From Bryobacterales bacterium (GTDB lineage Bacteria; Acidobacteriota; Terriglobia; Bryobacterales; Bryobacteraceae): a stretch of DNA of 64,000 bases. Both the position numbers and the translations under genes were made by a program. This document shows positions 17,613 through 26,433 of the stretch, one piece after another. Below the pieces are notes generated by a model. It saw only the letters and a list, made by a program, of their open reading frames with translations, was not told where the DNA came from and made no database searches. Numbering within the stretch: the stretch's first letter is position 1; every line of letters begins with the position of its first letter. The stretch is taken from NCBI GenBank assembly GCA_019261985.1, contig JAFAQY010000018.1, positions 1 to 64,000 of the forward strand, in the 5' to 3' direction.

Positions 17613-18584
17613 ACGGAATCGCGCCGAATCTACATCGGTAAGAAACTGAATAACGCCCTGCATGTAGACTTGCTGATCGTCGTAGATCGCCAAATGGCTG
17701 CCATTCGGGCAAAAAAGATACCGGCCTTTCTTTACGCGGTTGGCGATCAATTCCATTTGTGCGGGTTCCATCGTGTCGTGGCCGGCTCCAATCGAAAGGG
17801 TGGGGACTGTGATCCCCGGCAAATCGGCCCTACGGTCCCATTCGGCGAGCTTCCCGCTAGCGCCCATTTCACTCGGACCTTGCATCGGTATATAGATTTT
17901 CTTGTTGATTTTCGCGAAGGCCCGCCTGACGGGATCGGGCCATTCGTCCGGGGGCATCCGGAGGACGTGCTGTACGTAGAAATGCTCGATCAGCAGGTGT
18001 TCGTAACGCGGATTGTCGAAGTCGCCCGCGGCTTCCATGCGTTTTATCTGCGTGAGGGCATTCTGATCCATGGCCGGCATGAGTACTTCGCGAGCATACC
18101 GGTTGTACTCCGGGATGCTCGCCACCATGTTGGAAACGATCAGCCCTTTGAGATTTTGCTGGTATTTGAGGGCGTATTCGATGGCCAGAATGCCGCCCCA
18201 GGATTGCCCGAGCAGGAAGAAGTTGCCTGGGCCGAGCTTCAGCGCGAGCCGCACCTGTTCGACCTCTTCAACAAACCGAGGCAAGTCGCAGAGTTCGGGG
18301 ATATCCGGCTGGTCGCTATAGGCGGAGCCGAGCTGATCATAGTAGTAATATTCGATGCCTGCTCCCGGCAAATAGGTATCGAAAGCTTCGAAGTACTCGT
18401 GCGTGCAGCCGGGACCGCCATGCAGCAGCAACAGCTTGATCCGTGGATTATTTCCCACACGCTTCGTCCAGACATGAAACGTGCCCTTTGGGGTTTGAAT
18501 TGGGATGGTTTTGACTCCGCCGCTCAGGACATCGCCGCGGCCGGAATTATCGAAATAAGAGGCGAGGCTAACGGCGGATTCCAT
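17607..18584 (-). CDS. pip: Proline iminopeptidase-family alpha/beta hydrolase
   Basis: The 325-residue protein has the S33 family hallmarks: the oxyanion HGGPG (in LLLHGGPGCTHEYF), YYYDQLGSAYSD, the nucleophile elbow GQSWGG with LAIEYAL, and the catalytic acid and base near GAGHDTMEP and NGSHLAIYDD. The length and motif order fit the TIGR01250-type proline-specific peptidases, which release N-terminal proline. No signal peptide. The gene overlaps the upstream ABM-like gene by 17 bases, so the two form a small operon on the minus strand. Confidence 0.8.
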   Translation of the reverse strand: MESAVSLASYFDNSGRGDVLSGGVKTIPIQTPKGTFHVWTKRVGNNPRIKLLLLHGGPGCTHEYFEAFDTYLPGAGIEYYYYDQLGSAYSDQPDIPELCDLPRFVEEVEQVRLALKLGPGNFFLLGQSWGGILAIEYALKYQQNLKGLIVSNMVASIPEYNRYAREVLMPAMDQNALTQIKRMEAAGDFDNPRYEHLLIEHFYVQHVLRMPPDEWPDPVRRAFAKINKKIYIPMQGPSEMGASGKLAEWDRRADLPGITVPTLSIGAGHDTMEPAQMELIANRVKKGRYLFCPNGSHLAIYDDQQVYMQGVIQFLTDVDSARFRS

Positions 18585-18930
18585 ATTCCAAAACGAAGTA
18601 AGAAGGGCTTAGATCGTTAAGCGGCTGGCGTAATTTGGCCAGTTCTTCCTCTATACCGTGGATTTCGAGCCGTTTCACTTCGCCCAATTTCAACGCTTCT
18701 CCGAGTAATGTTCGGACGTTTTCCAGATGCGTGAGCACTCCATCCGCGTCTTCGTAGCCTTCGCGGCAGTGGACTTCGCCTCCATTGAAGCTGAATCCGT
18801 AATAGAGGCACTTCGCCTCCTTGCGCGTGGCCGAGACGAACTGCTCGCAAAGATCGCGGAATGCGGCGAGATTGGGTTCCGGAACCGCAAAATAGGGGTG
18901 AATCGTAACACATCGGTCTTGAGTTGCCAT
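18568..18930 (-). CDS. Antibiotic biosynthesis monooxygenase-like (ABM fold) protein
   Basis: A 120-residue protein. The pattern CVTIHPYFAVPEPNLAAFRDLCEQFVSATRKEAKCLYYGFSFNG (in parts) with a later CREGYEDADGVLTHLENV matches the dimeric ferredoxin-like ABM fold: strand, helix, then YxF strand, then the YxDxxxxxxHxxN helix. Such proteins act on quinones or polyketides, or are simple stress proteins. The reaction here is unknown. Overlap with the iminopeptidase gene indicates co-expression. Confidence 0.55.
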   Translation of the reverse strand: MATQDRCVTIHPYFAVPEPNLAAFRDLCEQFVSATRKEAKCLYYGFSFNGGEVHCREGYEDADGVLTHLENVRTLLGEALKLGEVKRLEIHGIEEELAKLRQPLNDLSPSYFVLEYGIRR

Positions 18931-19014
18931 TGGCCGATTCTAGCGCACAGCGCTAGATAAATCCCCGGTACGGCGCCGTCCGTCATGCGTCCGTACGGAA
19001 CGGGCAATCGCTGC

Positions 19015-19059
19015 GTGGAGCACGCTTTAGCGTGCAACCGGGACTTCAGCCCCGGCAGG
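19015..19059. repeat. Double-hairpin repeat (CACGCTTTAGCGTG type)
   Basis: GTGGAG is followed by the hairpin CACGCTTTAGCGTG (19021-19034) and then CCGGGACTTCAGCCCCGG (19039-19056). This is a different repeat family from the GGTTGCCAACC elements. The rest of 18931-19257 shows no gene. The element could serve as a bidirectional transcript end; that is inference. Confidence 0.55.
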
Positions 19060-19257
19060 TGCGGGAAGCAGGGTCGCGGGCGAAACCGCTCCACCTGATT
19101 CGGGATTTCAATCAGCGTTCATCCGGAACGGCCCCAAACAACGCGGCGATGAGCAAGCGAATGCAACCCTGAGATGCAGTGGGTTTGTACAATTTCTGCT
19201 ACAGTCGATTCTCTACTGGAGCGGAAATTGTAGAGACCTGACGAGGTCGGCGCCGCC

Positions 19258-20556
19258 TCACGGTTTCTCGTTTTCCGCAATTGGCAGTGTCAAATAGAAA
19301 GTCGCCCCCGCGTCAGGCTGCGACTCGACCCAGAGTCGGCCGCCATATCGTTCCACGATTCGCTGGCAGATCGACAGGCCAATGCCGGTCCCCGGAATTT
19401 TTGTGCCGTGCAGACGCTTGAACACGCCAAAAATCGTCTGGTGGTACTCAGGATCGATGCCCATGCCGTTATCGGATACAGCAATCCGCCATTGGCTCCC
19501 ACATTTTTGCCCGGAAATCCGGATGCAAGGCGGCGATGGACCCCGGTACTTGATCGCGTTGCCAATCAGATTCTGAAAGAGCTGAATGAAGTGGACCTCC
19601 TGGCCTACGACCCTCGGAAGAGGGTCGCTTGTGACAGATGCTCCACTCTCCTGTATCGCCTCCTTCAGGTTTTTGAGCGCGCTATTGAGCGCATCATTCA
19701 GGCCGATGCAATGTGAGGGCTCCCCTCCGGTCTGCGCGATGTTGATGTAGGCAAGCAGGCCCAAGAGGAGATTCCGCATGCGGTCCGTGCCCTGTTCAAT
19801 GAAGCCGGCCCACCGCGCTGCTTCTCCGTTCAATTGCTCCCCAGCCCTTTGGACGAGGAGTTGGGAATAGACGGTGACCGTGCGCAGCGGTTCCTGGAGG
19901 TCGTGGCTAGCGGCGAAGGCGAACCCTTTCAAATCCTCGTTCATCCTGTGCAGCGCTGAGGCCGCGTGCTGTAATTCCTGATTCGCCCGATCCTTCGCTC
20001 GTCCGGTTTCTTCCAATTTCACTACCGCGTCTTCGTATTGGCGCGTTCGGTGGTTCTCTCTCAGAAGAGCATCCCCGAGGACTTGCAGCAGTTGGCCATT
20101 CGAGGCGAGCCTGTCCCTGGAGACGGGCTTTTGCGCACGGGCAACCTCCCAGAGACGGTCGAAACTGATTCCGGAATTGCGCGCCAGACGCTGGACTTCG
20201 GATAATTGAGAGAAATCTACGAAGGCATAGCCTCCCACGGCCGCTCCCACCATCTCGCCATCGAGCATCAGCGACGTTCCAATGACGGACAGGCCGTAAA
20301 ACTCGGACACTATCACGGCGGGACGGTCGTTGGTCTGTGCGACACAGCGGCGGGCACACTCGCCGAACATTCCTGGATCGTATCCGTTGGTTTCTGCGAA
20401 CAACTGGAATAAAGGGGTGGGATGGATCGGGCCGAAGATCACGTGCGCGTCGGAATCGAACAGCTTCATCGTAAGGTGGGCCGCATTGCCATAGCTCTCC
20501 AGCGCCCGATTCCAAAGCTCGGAAGCGAAAAGGACGTCATTCCATGCGGTCGCCAT
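19258..20556 (-). CDS. Sensor histidine kinase with PocR-like N-terminal domain
   Basis: The 432-residue kinase starts at 20556, with AAGGAG just upstream. Residues 1-150 resemble a PocR sensory domain (MKLFDSDAHVIFGP, FGECARRCVAQ, VGAAVGGYAFVDFSQ). A coiled coil (LEETGRAKDRANQELQHAAS) follows. The HisKA motif is ASHDLQEPLRTV, of the phytochrome-kinase subtype. The ATPase part has NLIGNAIKY (N box), DNGMGID (G1) and GTGIGLSICQRIV (G2). No membrane segment, so the signal is probably cytoplasmic. The start overlaps kaiC by 20 bases, which ties the kinase to the KaiC-like protein. Confidence 0.8.
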   Translation of the reverse strand: MATAWNDVLFASELWNRALESYGNAAHLTMKLFDSDAHVIFGPIHPTPLFQLFAETNGYDPGMFGECARRCVAQTNDRPAVIVSEFYGLSVIGTSLMLDGEMVGAAVGGYAFVDFSQLSEVQRLARNSGISFDRLWEVARAQKPVSRDRLASNGQLLQVLGDALLRENHRTRQYEDAVVKLEETGRAKDRANQELQHAASALHRMNEDLKGFAFAASHDLQEPLRTVTVYSQLLVQRAGEQLNGEAARWAGFIEQGTDRMRNLLLGLLAYINIAQTGGEPSHCIGLNDALNSALKNLKEAIQESGASVTSDPLPRVVGQEVHFIQLFQNLIGNAIKYRGPSPPCIRISGQKCGSQWRIAVSDNGMGIDPEYHQTIFGVFKRLHGTKIPGTGIGLSICQRIVERYGGRLWVESQPDAGATFYLTLPIAENEKP

Positions 20557-22075
20557 CGGCAGAAACTCCTTCTTCTCGTTCGCGAGGGCGCCGCGTCGGC
20601 GCGCGTGAGACAAGACCGGCATAACTCGAGAACGGCCGTTTTGCCGCTGGAAGCGTTCGCGGCAGCACGCGCAGACCCTGACCGTTCACAATTTCACATT
20701 CGTGCGTGACGCGGTCGACAGGATTCGCCCGCATTTTAGCGATCGTGAGCCCAAGACGGAACGCATCACCCAGCTCGACCCAGTTCATCAGGATGATGTT
20801 GTCTACGAGCGAGCTCAAGGCGAACTCGCCCATCATTGAAGCCATGCCCAACATCTCGGGATTTTCGTGGTTGTACACCGCCGCAATTTGCTCCTCCTTC
20901 ATCAGAGCGACCAACGCATGAAAAAAATCCCGGAAGATGCGTCCCCCGGTGCCGAGAGTCGATCCATACGTGGACAGGCTGTCTATGACCACGCGTTTTG
21001 GTTTGAACTCGTGGACAAGCCGTTCGATATGGTGAAAATGTACATCCACTTCAATTTCCTGCGGCGGTTCGTATTCTACATGAACCAGACCGTTCTTGAT
21101 CAGCTCCTCAAGCTGGATGCCGATGCTGGCGGCATTGCGCAGGATCTGTGGAACCTGCTCGTCGAGGCTGAGCATTAAGCCGCGCTCGCCCCTGCGCGCG
21201 CTCTCGGAGAGGTACTGGAGCGCCATCACGCTCTTGCCGACGCCCGAAATTCCAGCGACTACGGTGGTGCTGCCTAGGAAGTATCCCCCGTTCAGAAGCT
21301 CGTCTAACCCCGGAATTCCCGTCGGTACACGTGTATCCGGATCGAAGGCTGCGGCGCGGTCACGGCTCGCCTTGCGCGGGGCTTGGACGCGGCGGTACAC
21401 CTGGACGCCCTGGCCATCGACGATGCGGAACGTGTGCCGCCCCATTTGAAAATCCTGCCCTCGCGATTTTACGACTTCAATCGACCGGCTGATCGCGCGC
21501 TGCGTGTCCTCCATCTTGAGCCGGATTACGGTGTCGGCAATCGATTCCTCCGCGAAGGTGCCGTTGACGTTCCCATCATTGAACGATGCTTCAACCGCCA
21601 GAACGGCCGTCAGATTCTCGCGTTGCAAGCCCTCAGTGAGCACGTGAAAGGCGGAGCGCGTCTCCGGGGTGCCGTTTCCTCCGACAAGCCGGGCGACGCC
21701 ATCGATGAAAATGCGTCTTGCGCCGATTTTCGAGGCTTCTCCCAGGAGCACGCTATCGGCTTGCTGCAATTCCTGCCGTAACACGTCCCGAGTTGTAAAA
21801 ACAATTTTCAGACGGTCCTGCTTTTCGAGCTTTTCGAGGTCCCAGCCAAACCCCAAGGCGTCGCGGAAAAGTTTGTGCGGCGACACCTCAAAAAGCACAA
21901 TAATGCCGGGCTCATCGAACTGGCTCGCGCCGCGATACACGAACTCTACACCGAGCGTGGTTTTGCCGGCGCCGATCGTACCTTCCACCAGGATCACGTT
22001 GCCTCGGGGAATTCCGCCGGGCAGAATCTCATCGAGGCCAGCGATGCCAGTCCTGACGAGATCAGCTTGAGGCAT
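20537..22075 (-). CDS. KaiC-like two-domain RecA-fold ATPase
   Basis: The 512-residue protein has the duplicated KaiC arrangement. The first domain contains GIAGLDEILPGG, Walker A GTIGAGKTT (32-40) and RIFIDG (Walker B, D125). The second contains GIPGLDELLNGG, Walker A GISGVGKS (275-282) and RVVIDSLS. In cyanobacterial KaiC, the catalytic glutamate pair follows strand 2. Here the first domain has LFEVS (E63 then V64) and the second LSLDEQ (D305, E306), so the first site is probably altered. No kaiA or kaiB is nearby. A stress or light-signalling role together with the adjacent kinase is inferred, not a clock. Confidence 0.82.
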   Translation of the reverse strand: MPQADLVRTGIAGLDEILPGGIPRGNVILVEGTIGAGKTTLGVEFVYRGASQFDEPGIIVLFEVSPHKLFRDALGFGWDLEKLEKQDRLKIVFTTRDVLRQELQQADSVLLGEASKIGARRIFIDGVARLVGGNGTPETRSAFHVLTEGLQRENLTAVLAVEASFNDGNVNGTFAEESIADTVIRLKMEDTQRAISRSIEVVKSRGQDFQMGRHTFRIVDGQGVQVYRRVQAPRKASRDRAAAFDPDTRVPTGIPGLDELLNGGYFLGSTTVVAGISGVGKSVMALQYLSESARRGERGLMLSLDEQVPQILRNAASIGIQLEELIKNGLVHVEYEPPQEIEVDVHFHHIERLVHEFKPKRVVIDSLSTYGSTLGTGGRIFRDFFHALVALMKEEQIAAVYNHENPEMLGMASMMGEFALSSLVDNIILMNWVELGDAFRLGLTIAKMRANPVDRVTHECEIVNGQGLRVLPRTLPAAKRPFSSYAGLVSRAPTRRPREREEGVSADGDRME

Positions 22076-22109
22076 TCAGGCCCTCCCTCATTTCAGAATT
22101 ACGCGCGCT

Positions 22110-22523
22110 TCAAGCAACGACACGCAGCCTCCGCTTTGCGTTGATCTCAGAAGGCGGGCCGGCCCGTCCAGGAGTCAGAAGTTCGAGAGTGTCGTGCCGG
22201 CCTTGCCGTGTGGAGGCCAGATCCAATAGCGTCTTAAATCCCCCTAGTTGCGGCCCTTCGGGCACCAAAACATACATGCGCGCGGCGTGCATGGAGGTTT
22301 GTGTCCGCTCCAGCAAACCCGCGCCGATAAATGCTTCTATTGCGTGCGCGATTTGCTTGGTGTCGTAGCCAACCAAGGCGGCGAGTTGTTCGTTGGTCAA
22401 TATAGAGCGGGGATGTCGATAGAAAAACACCAGCAGATCGAGCTCGCAAGGGCCGGTGATAACGGGAATGCATGCGAGCAACCGTTGGAGGTCTTTCTTG
22501 TTTCGGCGGGAGGTATCGTTCAT
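22110..22523 (-). CDS. Winged-helix regulator (MarR-like) in the kaiC operon
   Basis: A 137-residue protein starting MNDTSRRNKK at 22523. The central part is a winged helix: CELDLLVFFYRHPRSILT, NEQLAALVGYDTKQIAHAI (recognition helix) and EAFIGAGLLERT, followed by a wing-like MYVLVPEG. The C-terminus is basic. It lies 34 bp before kaiC on the same strand, so it is probably the regulator or output partner of the module. The precise family is not certain. The longer frame to 22634 adds a cysteine-rich leader and is not believed. Confidence 0.6.
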   Translation of the reverse strand: MNDTSRRNKKDLQRLLACIPVITGPCELDLLVFFYRHPRSILTNEQLAALVGYDTKQIAHAIEAFIGAGLLERTQTSMHAARMYVLVPEGPQLGGFKTLLDLASTRQGRHDTLELLTPGRAGPPSEINAKRRLRVVA

Positions 22524-23130
22524 AGCGGCTCGGCAACGACCACAACGGAGCGGTGGTCTTGCAGGCCATACCATTATGCATCTCTGGCAGCCACACCTTC
22601 CCGATGTATGGGACGGCATGGAACATAGGAGCATCTACTCTAGCGTTTTTTGGGTCTTCTGGATTTGGTGGAAGTTTGAAATCGCTCGGCTTCGCTTTGG
22701 ACCATTTCCTACATCCGAGTCTAGCACTCTTCGATAATGCGGCGATCTGATTGCAGTGCTGCTTCGGTCATCATCGTCCGACTGTAGCCGAGCGCGAATG
22801 TAAATCCGCCACAACGCCTAAAACATAATCCTTCCGAATTGTTACACTCCGAGAAGCCGCCTAGCTCCTGTTGCATGGACATCGTGCGGGAAGGATCACG
22901 CGAGACTATCGGGCCATAGTTCTGGTTCATGAATGTCTTACCGGTACCGGAGCGCCCGGAAAGTTCGGGGCAACTCAGCTTCATTCCGACCTGTTCGCGA
23001 CTTTGCCACGCGGAAACTTCCCAAACATTTTGGGCCGTTTTCGTGCTCGCGTCATGGACGGAAGAAATTCCCGGCCACCGAACCGGTGGCTTTGCAAACC
23101 AGTGAACCCGCGTTTCCGGCGGCTTGCCCG
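22524..23130. other. Interval with no convincing gene
   Basis: About 600 bp between the kaiC operon and the integrase remnant. A 229-codon minus-strand frame spans 22721-23410 but runs antisense through the integrase and has no recognisable domain. The interval may contain decayed sequence from an older insertion. Confidence 0.4.
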
Positions 23131-23672
23131 CTTCCGCTGTCGGACGTCGCCCTCTTGTTCTTAGACATCGGCTTGCGCCTTGGGGATCAGCTTGGAATGG
23201 CCACAGGTTGGCCTGGAACCCGCACAAGGCGCGAAGTTCGGGTTCGTGACTGTGGGCGCGACGAAGGCCAAGAGCCGGAAGTCTCGGAACGTACCTTTGA
23301 GCGAGCGGGTCGTCGCCATGCTTAGGAAGCTTGGCCCGAAGGAAACCGGCTATGTGTTTGTTCGCGGCGATGGCGCGCTGCTGGTAGATTCGCACCTGGA
23401 CCAGCAGCATGACCGCGTGCGGAAGCTGCTCAAGCTGCCGAGTGACTTCGTGCTACACTCGCTGCGGCATACGCCTTGGGGAATCCGGCGCGGATGCGTT
23501 TACGATCATGCGAGTGATGGGGCATTCTACCGTGACCGTCTCAAAGCGGTACGTGCACCCTTCGCCGGAATCTGTTGAGCGGGCGTTCGAGCGCCTAAAT
23601 GCGCTCAAGCTGCAAAAAGTTGCTACAGTTTCCGCTACAGTCGAGCAGGCGGTTTCGAGTGCGATACAGTAA
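23131..23672 (+). pseudogene. Tyrosine recombinase/integrase, two frameshifts
   Basis: Three fragments in three frames give one integrase catalytic domain. LLFLDIGLRLGD (frame of 22933) has the box I arginine. After a frameshift near 23190 comes AKSRKSRNVPLSERV (catalytic lysine strand) and FVLHSLRHT (HxxR). After a second frameshift near 23470 comes MRVMGHSTVTVSKRYVHP (H/W and the tyrosine nucleophile). All six active-site positions can be found, yet no single frame encodes them. The N-terminal arm-binding and core domains are missing or unrecognisable. The stop lies 19 bp before the tRNA-Leu 5' half, the usual position of an integrase beside its attachment site. Confidence 0.82.
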
Positions 23673-23691
23673 ATGCTGTATTTTTCAATAT

Positions 23692-23730
23692 GCCCGCATG
23701 GCGAAATCGGCAGACGCAAGGGACTTAAAA
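23692..23730 (+). pseudogene. 5' half of a split tRNA-Leu(UAA) gene
   Basis: From GCCCGCA (acceptor strand) through the D arm (GGCGAAATCGGCAGACGC) to the anticodon stem and loop AGGGA-CTTAAAA, then unrelated sequence (GTTAGG). No T arm follows. The anticodon stem AGGGA pairs perfectly with TCCCT of the 3' half at 32614-32618. Acceptor pairing with the 3' half is 5 of 7. The terminal GGACTTAAAA (23721-23730) is repeated at 32604-32613. It is an insertion-split gene and left junction. Confidence 0.85.
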
Positions 23731-23785
23731 GTTAGGTGAGTCTGCCTCCGAAAAGGACGCTAAACTAGGAATGGCATTCAGTCAC

Positions 23786-24107
23786 GCGGGCGTGGCGGAA
23801 TCGGCAGACGCATCGGACTTAAGCGAAACTTGAGTGCTCGCCGGGAAACCGGCGATGCAGAACTGCTCAAATTCGGGGAACTCTGTAACATGGCAATCCC
23901 GAGCCAAGCCCGGCCCGAAACGGCCGGGAAGGTGTAGAGACTAGACGGGCAGCACCTGACACCCGGAGCCATATCCGGACACGGTGAAGGGATAGTCCAG
24001 ACCCCAAACCCCGCCGAACACTGCAGGGGCGGCGAAAGCCGTAGTCGGGTATGAAAATCCGTTGGGCCGCAAGGCTCGTGAGGGTTCAAGTCCCTCCGCC
24101 CGCACCA
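23786..24107 (+). tRNA. tRNA-Leu(UAA) interrupted by a group I intron, CCA encoded
   Basis: Exon 1 is 23786-23820 (acceptor GCGGGCG, D arm, anticodon arm ending CTT). Exon 2 is 24054-24107 (AAAATCCG, a class II long variable arm, GAGGGTTCAAGTCCCTC T arm, CGCCCGC-A-CCA). The acceptor strands pair 7 of 7. The intron splits the anticodon between U34 and A35, the same site as in cyanobacterial and plastid tRNA-Leu(UAA). The spliced tRNA reads UUA and UUG codons. It is encoded 55 bp inside the island that splits another tRNA-Leu(UAA). Confidence 0.92.
23821..24053 (+). ncRNA. Group I self-splicing intron (IC3-like) in tRNA-Leu(UAA)
   Basis: 233 nt, preceded by U and ending in G as group I introns do. 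The conserved core strings appear in order: P (AATTCGGGGAACTC, from 23870), Q (GGCAATCCCGAGCC, 23892-23905), R (GGTGTAGAGACTAGACGGGC, 23931-23950) and S (GAAGGGATAGTCC, 23986-23998). Clear stems are CGCCGGGAAACCGGCG (P2-like) and CCCGGCCCGAAACGGCCGGG (P6-like). No homing endonuclease frame fits inside. Small size and site resemble cyanobacterial tRNA-Leu introns. Confidence 0.92.
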
Positions 24108-24252
24108 CATCCGCAGGATGACCCCGATGGAACCCGGTCGTGGGATTAGGAATGGGCGCTGTACTCCGACCCTCTGTGCGAAAACCGCCCACCATGGTAA
24201 GGTCCTCTTCGGTCACAAGATGAAGGCTACAAAATAGAATTGAGCGATTCCA

Positions 24253-24887
24253 ATGCCAACAGTTGCAGATTCGGCCAAACGGGCAACGCTCATCCGCGAC
24301 GCCTTCCGGCTGGAATGGCTCTCTATCGCGTGGATGGTCATCGAAGGCGCGGTGGCGATCGGCTCCGGTATTGCCGCTCATAGTTTGCTGCTTGTGGCGT
24401 TCGGCATCGAAAGCGTTATCGAACTCGCTTCTGCCTGCGTTCTTGTCTGGAGACTCTCTGTCGAACTGCGCCATGGACAAGCATTTTCGGAGGCTGCCGA
24501 GCGACGCGCCAGCCGGTTAGCGGGCGGCCTCCTTTTTGCTCTTGCGTTGTACGTCGTTGTTGCCGCCGGCAGCGGGCTTTGGCAGCATCACGCCTCTGAC
24601 TTCTCAATGCCCGGTATTGTTCTGGCGCTTACGGCCATGCCCATCATGTACTTTTTATCCATAGAAAGCTGGCCGTGGCCGAACAGCTCGCAAGTCGGGC
24701 GCTCCGGGCCGACGCCATCGAAAGCATCACATGCGGCTGGCTATCATTCGTCGTGGTCCTGGGTCTCGCCGCCCAACTCACCCTCAGCGCCTGGTGGGTC
24801 GACTCGGTGTTCTCGCTTGTCATCGTCTACTTCCTGATAAAGGAAGGGCGCGAGGCCTGGGAAGGCGAAGATTGCGGCTGCCACTGA
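24253..24887 (+). pseudogene. CDF-like cation transporter, one frameshift
   Basis: Two overlapping frames make one membrane protein. 24253-24660 encodes MPTVADSAKRATLIRDAF with hydrophobic helices (SIAWMVIEGAVAIGSGIAA, LLLVAFGIESVIELASACVL, LLFALALYVVVAAGSG, MPGIVLALTAMPIMYF). From about 24660 the reading continues in another frame as AEQLASRALRADAIESITC, then further helices, ending GREAWEGEDCGCH. The joined product, about 210 residues and six helices, resembles the CDF heavy-metal efflux family. The shift lies near a run of five T (about 24650). It may be real decay or a sequencing error. It heads the metal-resistance cargo of the island. Confidence 0.7.
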
Positions 24888-25157
24888 CCGGCGTGCCGCT
24901 AGCATATGAGAGAGGACGGGCCGCAGTGATCTACCGCGTTCGGAACAGCCCTGCGGGAATCGTCCAGACTGACGCAAGCGCCCCAATCTTCGCGCCGACC
25001 CCGATGCATCGGGATATTATGGCCGAGATGCAGATGGTGAGCACGGTAGCGTTATTCCTCGTAAGCTGTCCGTTTGGTCTTCGGGAACCCCAAGCTTCCG
25101 GAGAATCATAGGACACCCAAGTGAACGCTAGCCATACGGTGTCGCCAACAACGAATT

Positions 25158-26353
25158 TTATCGGCGGCCCTGCAAACCGCGCAGTTCGGCTCGGGCGCTC
25201 AAGTACTCGGGAAGAGTAATCTGTCGAGTACCAACGACGCGTTCGAAATCCGAGAGCGCCCCGTGAATATCATGGTTGATGAGGGCCTGCGCCCCTGCGT
25301 AGAAATATCCCTGACATTCCCGCTGTGTGTTGACAGCCGAACGTGCCGTTACTACCGACGCTAGAAAGTCGTCGCGCTTAAGCTGGCCGCTCAAGAAAGC
25401 TGCGATGCGCGCTGGCCAGTCGTCCTGTACTTTCTCTGATCTAATGGACAGTGCCGCAGCGATTCCTTCCCTTCATCCATCTCGTTCAAGCGCAAGTGGA
25501 CCAGCGCGGTCCTTATGCGCGCATACGTCTGATCGTTCGGGTCGATCTGTATCGCCTTCGCGAAGTCGGCTAGCGCTTCCTTCCACGCTCGGCGGTCGTA
25601 GTATAGGCATCCTCGACGGTACAAAGGGCCTGGGTTCCGCGGCTCAAATTCTATAGCCTGCGTGAAGTCGCCAAGCGCGGCATCGTCTTTGTCTTGTTGC
25701 CGATAAGCATCCGCCCGAGCGGCGTACATGGCCGCAGATTTCGGATCACGTTCGATTGCATTGTTCAAATCTGCCAATCCCCCGGCCCCATCTCCGGCCT
25801 CGATTCGGGTGACGCCGCGATCAAAATAACCTCGCGCATTGGACGGATCCAACTCGATCGCACGGCTGTACTCCGCCAGTGCTTCTTGAAGATTGCCGTT
25901 CAGTCGTTGTGCGGTTCCGAGATTACGGACCGCTTCCGCGTATTGCGGATTGAGTTCGAGGGCGGTTGTGAAGTCTGCGACGGCGCCATCTAGATCCTTG
26001 TTTCGCATCCGCTCAGCGCCTCGGTTATTGAAGCTGGCGGGGTTCTTCGGGCTGAACGCAATAGCTGCCGAGTAATCCGCAATCGCGCCGTCGACATCGC
26101 CAGTCGCCGAGCGGCAGTATGCGCGCCTCACGTGTGCCACAGCACTCTCTTGACCGGCTGCGAGCACTCGATCAATCTCGGCGATGCATACCGCGTAATC
26201 CTTCGTTTTCAGCTTTTGTATGGCCACACTGACCGAACCTGGTTGTCTTGTCTTCGTGCACGTAATTAGCGAAAGCAACGTTGATGCGATCAGCGCTGCG
26301 TGCAGAAATTGCTTCGAGATCTTGCCACCACAGGAATGACAGATTTTCATCAC
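25158..26353 (-). pseudogene. TPR-repeat lipoprotein-like gene, one frameshift near the 3' end
   Basis: The main frame (25391-26353) encodes a signal-like start (LIASTLLSLITCTK, lipobox-like LITC) and at least seven TPR units of the type GDVDGAIADYSAAIAFSPKN. After about 25450 the frame shows unrelated residues, while the next frame reads EKVQDDWPARIAAFLSGQLK and continues to 25158 (GYFYAGAQALINHDIHGALSDF, LRGLQGRR), a natural TPR-protein ending. One indel near 25450 therefore breaks the gene. Outer-membrane or periplasmic scaffolding is the usual role of such proteins. Divergent from the efflux operon. Confidence 0.65.
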
Positions 26354-26433
26354 GTATTCCGCCGAATCTCCGGATTACAACTGCCAGGATCCAGTTCGCT
26401 ACTGTCCGTGCCATTATAAGAGAGAAAGATCGA

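Noticed and set aside
20537-22075. True circadian KaiC
   Set aside because: No kaiA/kaiB nearby, altered first-domain catalytic residues, and tight coupling to a histidine kinase favour a signalling role.
22721-23410. 229-codon minus-strand frame
   Set aside because: Runs antisense through the integrase remnant; no recognised domain. A decayed gene cannot be excluded.
23941-24480. A 179-codon minus-strand frame containing RAEGLEPSRALRPNGFSYP
   Set aside because: This is the antisense translation of the tRNA-Leu exon 2 and intron region, a well-known false ORF pattern.
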